NCBI RefSeq assembly: GCF_017068395.1
Contig: NZ_CP070619.1
Coordinates: forward strand, 5,456,001 to 5,520,000
DNA from: Rhodococcus pseudokoreensis
Lineage (GTDB): Bacteria > Actinomycetota > Actinomycetes > Mycobacteriales > Mycobacteriaceae
Direction of reading: 5' to 3'
Length of the DNA: 64,000 nucleotides
How positions within the stretch are numbered: the first letter of the stretch is position 1; each line of letters begins with the position of its first letter. The notes beneath the pieces are model-generated. The model made no database searches, was not told the DNA's origin, and saw only the letters and a list, made by a program, of their open reading frames with translations. Shown here in pieces: positions 59,010-64,000 of the stretch. The position numbers were made by a program, and so were the translations under genes.

Positions 59010-60449
59010 GTGCAAGACAACGACACCCACGGAGGGCTGCACACTCCGTTGAAGCAGAAACACCTGACGATGATCGCGTTGGGTGGAACGATGGGGGCGG
59101 GACTGTTCATCGGGTCGGGGGCGATCATCAGTGCGGTCGGACCGGCCGCCATCGTCACCTACGCCCTCACCGGGGTGCTGATCCTGCTGGTGATGCGGAT
59201 GCTCGGTGAGATGGCTGTCGCGAACCCGCGGACCGGTTCGTTCACCGACTACGCCCGTGACGCCATGGGGAACTGGGCAGGCTTCTCCACGGCCTGGCTG
59301 TACTGGTACTACCAGATGGTCGTCGTCGGATTCGAGGCCGTCGTCGGAGCGCAGCTGCTGCAACGGTGGATCCACGGTGTGCCAGCCTGGCTCCTGTCGG
59401 TCATGCTGCTGCTGGCACTGACCCTGGTGAATCTGGTGTCGGTCGGCAACTTCGGCAGATTCGAGTACTGGTTCGCCGGCATCAAGGTCGCCGCCGTCGT
59501 CGCGTTCGTTGCGGTCGGCGTGCTGTTCGTCCTCGGGTTGTGGCCGAACGCGACCATCGACTTCTCCAACCTCACGGCCCACGGTGGGCTCGCCCCCAAC
59601 GGGGTACTGCCGATGCTCTCCGGTGTCGTTGTCGTCATTTTCTCCATGGTCGGCGCCGAGGTGGTCACCGTGGCCGCCGCCGAGTCGAAGGAGCCGGGCC
59701 TGGCGATCAAGCGCGCCGTCAACGCCGTGATCTACCGCGTGCTGTTCTTCTTCGTCACGTCCTCGCTGATCATCGTCACCATCATTCCGTGGGATTCGAT
59801 CCCGACCGGCGACTCCCCGTTCCTGCACGTGCTGCAGGTGCTCAATATTCCCGGTGTCGCCGACATCCTCAACGTCGTCATCCTGATCGCGGTGCTCTCC
59901 TGCCTGAACATCGGCCTGTACTCGACCTCGCGGATGCTGTTCACCCTCGGCTCGAACGGTGAATGCCCCAAGTGGATGACCTCGGTGAACAAGCGCGGTG
60001 TTCCGGTCTGGGGTGTGCTCTCGTGCACCACGATCGGCTACGGGTGCATAGCTGTCGCCTATTTCTTCCCCGACAGTGTCTTCCTGTTCCTGATCAACGC
60101 CTCGGGAGCGATGATCCTGTTCGTCTACCTGATGATCTGCATCTCGCAGATCATCCTCCGCAAGAAGAACGAGCGAGAGCACGGCGGGAAGCTCGAGTTC
60201 AAGATGTGGCTCTTCCCATTCCTGTCGATCGCGGTGACCGCTGTCATCATCTTCATCCTTGCAACTATGCTGTGGGACAGCACCTCCCGAATCTCACTGC
60301 TGCAAGGTTTGGCAGTGTGGGCGGTCATCCTCATCGCCTTCGGTATCAAGACCGTCCGCGAGCGTTCACCGTCCGCTCTCACGCCCGGTGCGAGCACCGA
60401 CCCGAACGAATCCCCGCTCACCGAAACACGAAACCCCGAAAAGGTCTGA
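59010..60449 (+). CDS. Amino acid permease, GABA permease-like (APC superfamily)
   Basis: This 479-residue, 12-segment permease belongs to the AAT/GabP branch of the APC superfamily. The N-terminal motif LKQKHLTMIALGGTMGAGLFIGSG is diagnostic, followed by EMAVANPRTGSFTDYAR and GAEVVTVAAAESKEP. It would import an amino acid or GABA-like compound with protons. The GTG at 59010 has GAGGAG 6 bases upstream; a longer frame to 58866 is unlikely. It diverges from the LysR gene next to the N-demethylase operon, so an N-methylated amino acid could be the shared substrate (inference). A terminator hairpin follows. Confidence 0.88.
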   Translation: MQDNDTHGGLHTPLKQKHLTMIALGGTMGAGLFIGSGAIISAVGPAAIVTYALTGVLILLVMRMLGEMAVANPRTGSFTDYARDAMGNWAGFSTAWLYWYYQMVVVGFEAVVGAQLLQRWIHGVPAWLLSVMLLLALTLVNLVSVGNFGRFEYWFAGIKVAAVVAFVAVGVLFVLGLWPNATIDFSNLTAHGGLAPNGVLPMLSGVVVVIFSMVGAEVVTVAAAESKEPGLAIKRAVNAVIYRVLFFFVTSSLIIVTIIPWDSIPTGDSPFLHVLQVLNIPGVADILNVVILIAVLSCLNIGLYSTSRMLFTLGSNGECPKWMTSVNKRGVPVWGVLSCTTIGYGCIAVAYFFPDSVFLFLINASGAMILFVYLMICISQIILRKKNEREHGGKLEFKMWLFPFLSIAVTAVIIFILATMLWDSTSRISLLQGLAVWAVILIAFGIKTVRERSPSALTPGASTDPNESPLTETRNPEKV

Positions 60450-60453
60450 TCAC

Positions 60454-60509
60454 CTCGACGACTCCCGCCTGTACCCCGCGCACCTTGCCGGGGTACAGGT
60501 GTCGTCGAG
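60454..60509. terminator. Terminator hairpin after permease gene
   Basis: CCTGTACCCCG (60468-60478) pairs with CGGGGTACAGG (60489-60499), and the outer CTCGACGAC/GTCGTCGAG arms (60454-60462 with 60501-60509) extend the stem. It lies just after the permease stop and before the oxidoreductase gene. Confidence 0.83.
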
Positions 60510-60544
60510 GATCAACCCTCGACTGAAATACGAAAGGTTCCACC

Positions 60545-61510
60545 ATGCTTGCCGCCTACGCCAATGCCATCGATCCCGACGACCCTGTTTCCGGCCTCGT
60601 CGTCGGTGAGCGTCCCGACCCGCAACCTCGCGAGGGGTGGACGACGGTGACGGTGAAAGCGGCGGCACTGAACCACCACGACCTGTGGACCCTGCGCGGG
60701 GTGGGTATCCGGCCCGACCAGCTTCCGATGATCCTCGGCGGGGATGCCGCCGGGATCGACGAGGACGGCAACGAGGTCGTGGTGCACTCGGTGATCACCT
60801 CGCCCGGGTGGACCGGGGACGACACCCTCGACCCCAAGCGGTCACTGCTCTCGGAGGTCTACGACGGCACCCTGGCCGAGAAGGTGCTGGTCCCGCGCCG
60901 CAACCTGGTGGCCAAGCCGGCGTCGTTGACGTTCGAGCAGGCCGCGTGCCTGCCGACCGCGTGGCTGACTGCGTACCGGATGTTGTTCGTCAAGGCGAAC
61001 CTGGCGCCGGGATCGACCGTGCTGATCCAAGGAGCAGGCGGCGGCGTGTCGACGGCCGCGATCGCCCTGGGCAAGGCCGCGGGTCTGCGAGTGTGGGTCA
61101 CCGGGCGCACCGAAGCCAAGCGGGAGGCAGCGTTCACGCTGGGCGCCGATCAGGTCTTCGAGTCCGGGGCGCGGCTCCCCGAGCGGGTGGACGCGGTGAT
61201 CGACAACGTCGGCCAGGCCACCTGGGCGCACTCGCTGAAGTCGCTGAAGCCGGGTGGGGCAATCGTGACTTGCGGTGCCACCTCCGGCCCCAACCCGCCG
61301 TCGGACCTGAACCGAGTGTTCTTCCTCCAACTGCAGGTGCTCGGTTCGACGATGGGCACCCGTGAGGAACTGCAGCAACTCCTCGCCCTGCTCGACACCA
61401 CCGGTCTGCGCCCGCAGATCGACTCGGTCCTGCCGCTGTCCGACGCCGACACCGCACTCAAGAAGCTCGCTGCCGGCGACGTCCAGGGAAAGATCGTGTT
61501 GGTGCCCTGA
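60545..61510 (+). CDS. Zinc-type alcohol dehydrogenase-like / quinone oxidoreductase
   Basis: This 321-residue MDR-superfamily oxidoreductase has a GroES-like N-terminal domain (LNHHDLWTLRGVG) and a Rossmann domain with the motif QGAGGGVSTAAIALGKAAG around 160-178, followed by GADQVFES. It lacks a clear structural-zinc cysteine cluster, so it is nearer to quinone oxidoreductase-like enzymes than to zinc alcohol dehydrogenases. GAAAGG precedes the ATG. It is flanked by hairpins on both sides and is probably transcribed alone. Substrate unknown. Confidence 0.83.
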   Translation: MLAAYANAIDPDDPVSGLVVGERPDPQPREGWTTVTVKAAALNHHDLWTLRGVGIRPDQLPMILGGDAAGIDEDGNEVVVHSVITSPGWTGDDTLDPKRSLLSEVYDGTLAEKVLVPRRNLVAKPASLTFEQAACLPTAWLTAYRMLFVKANLAPGSTVLIQGAGGGVSTAAIALGKAAGLRVWVTGRTEAKREAAFTLGADQVFESGARLPERVDAVIDNVGQATWAHSLKSLKPGGAIVTCGATSGPNPPSDLNRVFFLQLQVLGSTMGTREELQQLLALLDTTGLRPQIDSVLPLSDADTALKKLAAGDVQGKIVLVP

Positions 61511-61522
61511 GAGAGGTAAATC

Positions 61523-61559
61523 GTTGGGCGGAGGCGGCTTCGGGCCGCCTCCGCCCAAC
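61523..61559. terminator. Terminator hairpin after oxidoreductase gene
   Basis: A 16-bp perfect stem (61523-61538 with 61544-61559, beginning GTTGGGCGGAGG) closed by a five-base TTCGG loop follows the stop by 12 bases. It is the strongest hairpin in the window. Confidence 0.88.
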
Positions 61560-61597
61560 CCGTCCGAGGTGGATGCGAAGTCCCAGAAGGGGGCAGT

Positions 61598-62203
61598 ATG
61601 TCGACGCTCAACCGGTTCGAACTATCCCGAGCGATCGGACGATTCCGGGCCATCAAACTGCCCCTCGACGGCCGCCGGGCCGCCGCGGTCTGTATCGCGG
61701 TCCTGACCACGGACGGTGAACCGGCGATCTGGCTGACCGAACGATCGTCGTCGTTGCGTGCACACCCCGGCCAGTTCGCCTTTCCCGGTGGGCGTATCGA
61801 CCCCAACGAGACCGCCGCCGAAGCAGCTTTGCGTGAGCTGGAGGAAGAACTCGGGGTCCACGCCCATCACGGCCAGATCATCGGCGAACTCGACGACTTC
61901 GCAACGGAATCCGGTTACGTCATCACCCCGTTCGTGGTGTGGATCGGCGACTTCACCGGCACCCTGCACCCGAACCCCGCCGAGGTCGCCCACGTGCACA
62001 CCGTCACCATGGACGAGGTGGACGCGGACCCCCGATTCGTCACCGACCCCCGAGTCGACGCGCCGATCCTGCAATGGCCCTTCCGCGACGTCGACGTCCA
62101 CGCCCCGACGGCGGCCATCCTCTACCAATTCCGCGAAGTGGTGCTGCGCCGGCGACCCACCCGCGTCGCCCATGTCGGTCAGCCGGTATTCGCCTGGCAG
62201 TGA
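61598..62203 (+). CDS. Nudix hydrolase, CoA pyrophosphatase-like
   Basis: This 201-residue Nudix enzyme has the full Nudix box GGRIDPNETAAEAALREL followed by EEELGV (about 64-86). Just before it, LTERSSSLRAHPGQFAFPGG matches the UPF0035 motif of CoA pyrophosphatases (NudL/PCD1), which split CoA and acyl-CoA into 4'-phosphopantetheine and 3',5'-ADP. It is cytoplasmic and probably a housekeeping or CoA-pool function. GGGGGC precedes the ATG. It converges on the TetR gene. Confidence 0.87.
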   Translation: MSTLNRFELSRAIGRFRAIKLPLDGRRAAAVCIAVLTTDGEPAIWLTERSSSLRAHPGQFAFPGGRIDPNETAAEAALRELEEELGVHAHHGQIIGELDDFATESGYVITPFVVWIGDFTGTLHPNPAEVAHVHTVTMDEVDADPRFVTDPRVDAPILQWPFRDVDVHAPTAAILYQFREVVLRRRPTRVAHVGQPVFAWQ

Positions 62204-62238
62204 TCAGCCGTCGCGGCCGGTCCCAGCCCTATGAAGCG

Positions 62239-62871
62239 TCACTTGTCGCCCTCGGCTTCGAACCTGGTTCCCAGCAGCAGCCCGGCGATGTGCCGGAGCA
62301 TCCGGGCGTTGCGCTCGGGGGTGTAGTCGGGAAGGGCGACAGCAACGGCGGTCATCAAACCGTCTATGGCACAGATGATCCCGTCCGCTACCTCGTCGGC
62401 GGACGCGGTCGGGTGGAAAACCGCATCATGTCGTCCGGCGTCGATCACCTCGACAAGCTTCGCGCGCCACGCCGCGTAGATCCGCGCCACGTCCGGAATG
62501 AACTGTTCGTTGCGGCTGGCCACCGACGTCGTCGCCAACCACACCGTGCACCGCTCGCGGTCGGTGATGGCGTGCTCGAGCAGTGAGACCATCTTCGTGG
62601 CGGGATCGTCGATGTCGTTGGCGAACGTGGCCCATTCCTCGACACGCCGCATGCTCGCCGCGCCGAGCATCGCCTCGATGACCTGGTCACGGTTGTCGAA
62701 GTAGTGCTGAATCTTCCCGATCGAGACTCCCGCCTCCTGCGCGATGTCGCGCAAACGCACCTTCTCGATACCGTGCACGCCGATCAGTCGCTCGGCGGCC
62801 CCGAGGATGCGCCGCCGGCTCGCGGTGACGAGCGGATCCTCGCCCAGCTGTGTTACGTCCGCCGCAGTCAT
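62239..62871 (-). CDS. TetR-family transcriptional regulator
   Basis: This 210-residue TetR repressor has its helix-turn-helix at about 18-65 (RILGAAERLIGVHG, then VRLRDIAQEAGVSIGKIQHYF) and a ligand-binding domain after it. It diverges from the NDP-forming acyl-CoA synthetase gene across a 213-base spacer and is the obvious candidate to control it. That spacer is AT-richer (ACAATAATTCCATATTATTTTGG, an imperfect repeat around 62980-63003), fitting a promoter. Confidence 0.87.
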   Translation of the reverse strand: MTAADVTQLGEDPLVTASRRRILGAAERLIGVHGIEKVRLRDIAQEAGVSIGKIQHYFDNRDQVIEAMLGAASMRRVEEWATFANDIDDPATKMVSLLEHAITDRERCTVWLATTSVASRNEQFIPDVARIYAAWRAKLVEVIDAGRHDAVFHPTASADEVADGIICAIDGLMTAVAVALPDYTPERNARMLRHIAGLLLGTRFEAEGDK

Positions 62872-63084
62872 CAGTTCACAACCCCTCTACCTGCATCTCT
62901 TCTGCATTCTTCGAATGCGCAGGTCGCCTCCCGATCGTAGCGTCCGGCACGTGGTCGGGAACCTTCCCTCTTGACCTCACAATAATTCCATATTATTTTG
63001 GGATCCACATCACATACTTCCGCAGCATTTCCACTCGTTCCGCTGCCACCACCCCCACCCGCTTCCGAAGACGGAGATCTCTCG

Positions 63085-64000
63085 ATGACCTCACTCGCCC
63101 TCGCGCCGCCTCTCACCCGGCGGGACCTGACCGCCCTGTTCGACCCGTCCTCCATCGCGATCGTCGGGGCCAGCAACGATCCGGCCAAGTACGGCAACTG
63201 GCTCGCGGTGCGCGCGTTGCGGGATCAGATCCGGCGACCGGCATACCTGATCAACAAGACTCGGCCGACGATCCTCGACCACCCCGCGGTGCCGAGCCTG
63301 ACCGCCCTGGATGCTCCCGTCGATCTCGCGGTCATCGCCGTACCGGCAGCCGGGTTCGACGAGGCGGTCGACGACGCCATCGCCGCCAATGTCAGGGCGA
63401 TCGTCGCGATCACCGCAGGACTGGGGGAGTCCGGCGCCGACGGCCTCGCCCGGCAGAACGCCCTCGTCGCACGTCTGCGGGACGCCGAAATCCCGATGCT
63501 CGGACCGAACTGCCTCGGCGTGCTCGACAACACCACCGGCCTCGACGCCACGGTCAACGAATTCCGGCCCGGGTCCGTCTCGATCATCTCCCAGAGCGGC
63601 AACGTCGCCATCGACCTGGCCGAGCACTTCACCGAGCAGGGCCTCGGCGTCGCCCGGTTCGCCAGCCTGGGCAACTGCGCCGACCTCGATGTCGCCGACC
63701 TGATCGACAGTTGCGTCGACCACGAGGGCACCGCGGCGATCGCGGTGTACTGCGAGGGCTTCAAGGACGGCCGCAAGTTCGCCCGCGCCGCCGCCCGCGC
63801 CGCCGATGCCGGCAAGCCCGTCGTGCTGCTGTCGGTGGGCCGCGGCGCCGCCTCCACCCGCGGCGCCGCCTCGCACACCGGTTCGCTGGTGACCTCCAGC
63901 GTCGTCCTCGAGGCCGTGTGTGAAGCGACCGGAACCGAACTGGTCTCGAGCCCGTTCGAGATGGCCAACCTGCTCCAAGCCCTCGTCCGCACCCGCCCGC
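63085..64000 (+). CDS. Acyl-CoA synthetase, NDP-forming type, N-terminal part
   Basis: This gene runs off the right edge; about 305 residues are visible. It begins with a CoA-binding Rossmann domain (LFDPSSIAIVGASNDPAKYG, GPNCLGVLDN) followed by a succinyl-CoA-ligase-like flavodoxin domain (SQSGNVAIDL, ASLGNCADLDVADLI, AASHTGSLVTS, with the histidine that would be phosphorylated). Enzymes of this class make acyl-CoA from acid, CoA and ATP, giving ADP; related proteins are protein acetyltransferases or feruloyl-CoA synthetases. Many carry a further ATP-grasp domain, which would lie beyond the window. The ATG at 63085 follows CGGAGATC. Confidence 0.87.
   Translation, partial: MTSLALAPPLTRRDLTALFDPSSIAIVGASNDPAKYGNWLAVRALRDQIRRPAYLINKTRPTILDHPAVPSLTALDAPVDLAVIAVPAAGFDEAVDDAIAANVRAIVAITAGLGESGADGLARQNALVARLRDAEIPMLGPNCLGVLDNTTGLDATVNEFRPGSVSIISQSGNVAIDLAEHFTEQGLGVARFASLGNCADLDVADLIDSCVDHEGTAAIAVYCEGFKDGRKFARAAARAADAGKPVVLLSVGRGAASTRGAASHTGSLVTSSVVLEAVCEATGTELVSSPFEMANLLQALVRTRP

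Noticed and set aside
58785..60182. 465-codon minus-strand frame opposite the GABA-permease-like gene
   Set aside because: Asp/His/Arg/Gln-rich mirror of a membrane protein with no motif of its own.

Overview
The window is high-GC actinobacterial DNA, most likely from Rhodococcus or a close relative. The reasons are dense catabolic operons with frequent ATGA or GTGA stop/start overlaps, many GTG starts, class I P450 systems with adrenodoxin-type ferredoxins, FadE-like acyl-CoA dehydrogenases, CaiB-type enzymes, and IclR, GntR/FCD and PaaX-like regulators. The genus is an inference from gene content. No rRNA, tRNA, CRISPR array, transposase or integrase was seen.

Layout. 1-2330: the 3' end of a polyol/sugar ABC importer operon (two permeases and the ATPase). 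2353-4556: an IclR regulator and an MHS-family transporter on the minus strand. 4929-13410: acyl-CoA dehydrogenase, a PrpB-like lyase, a P450 / ferredoxin reductase / ferredoxin / SDR / aldehyde dehydrogenase operon, and a GntR-FCD regulator. 13558-19947: a gentisate module (hotdog thioesterase and flavin hydroxylase facing away from gentisate dioxygenase, FAH hydrolase and a PrpF-type isomerase) and a dienelactone-hydrolase-like gene. 20140-36574: CoA-transferase, MHS transporter, aldehyde dehydrogenase, SnoaL-like protein, acyl-CoA ligase, alpha-methylacyl-CoA racemase, acyl-CoA dehydrogenase, hydrolase, two SDRs, enoyl-CoA hydratase, MFS transporter, ABM protein, PaaX-like regulator and two thioesterases. 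36645-52735: a compact second set (IclR, P450, reductase, ferredoxin, SDR, MHS transporter, ALDH, racemase, ligase, hydratase, GntR, CoA-transferase, two acyl-CoA dehydrogenases), ending in ilvA. 54456-58781: a heme-dependent oxidative N-demethylase operon (HODM / dimethylamine monooxygenase type) with a cupin and a LysR gene. 59010-64000: GABA-permease-like transporter, quinone oxidoreductase-like gene, Nudix hydrolase, TetR, and the start of an NDP-forming acyl-CoA synthetase.

How it works together (inference). Roughly 2-34 kb (set A) and 36-53 kb (set B) hold paralogous versions of one pathway. A P450 system oxidises a C-H bond, SDR and ALDH carry the alcohol to an acid, and a ligase or CoA-transferase makes the CoA thioester. 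A racemase sets an alpha-methyl centre, a two-subunit acyl-CoA dehydrogenase desaturates, and a crotonase-fold enzyme hydrates or cleaves. No thiolase is present. In set A an 11-bp operator, TGGTAGAACCA, stands before the gentisate genes, the CoA-transferase, the ligase and (one mismatch) an acyl-CoA dehydrogenase. Side-chain processing and ring cleavage are therefore probably one regulon under the GntR-FCD protein at 12634-13410. Set B carries a variant operator (TGGTAGNGCCA) next to its own GntR-FCD gene. The growth substrate cannot be read from sequence; an alkyl-substituted aromatic drained to gentisate fits best.
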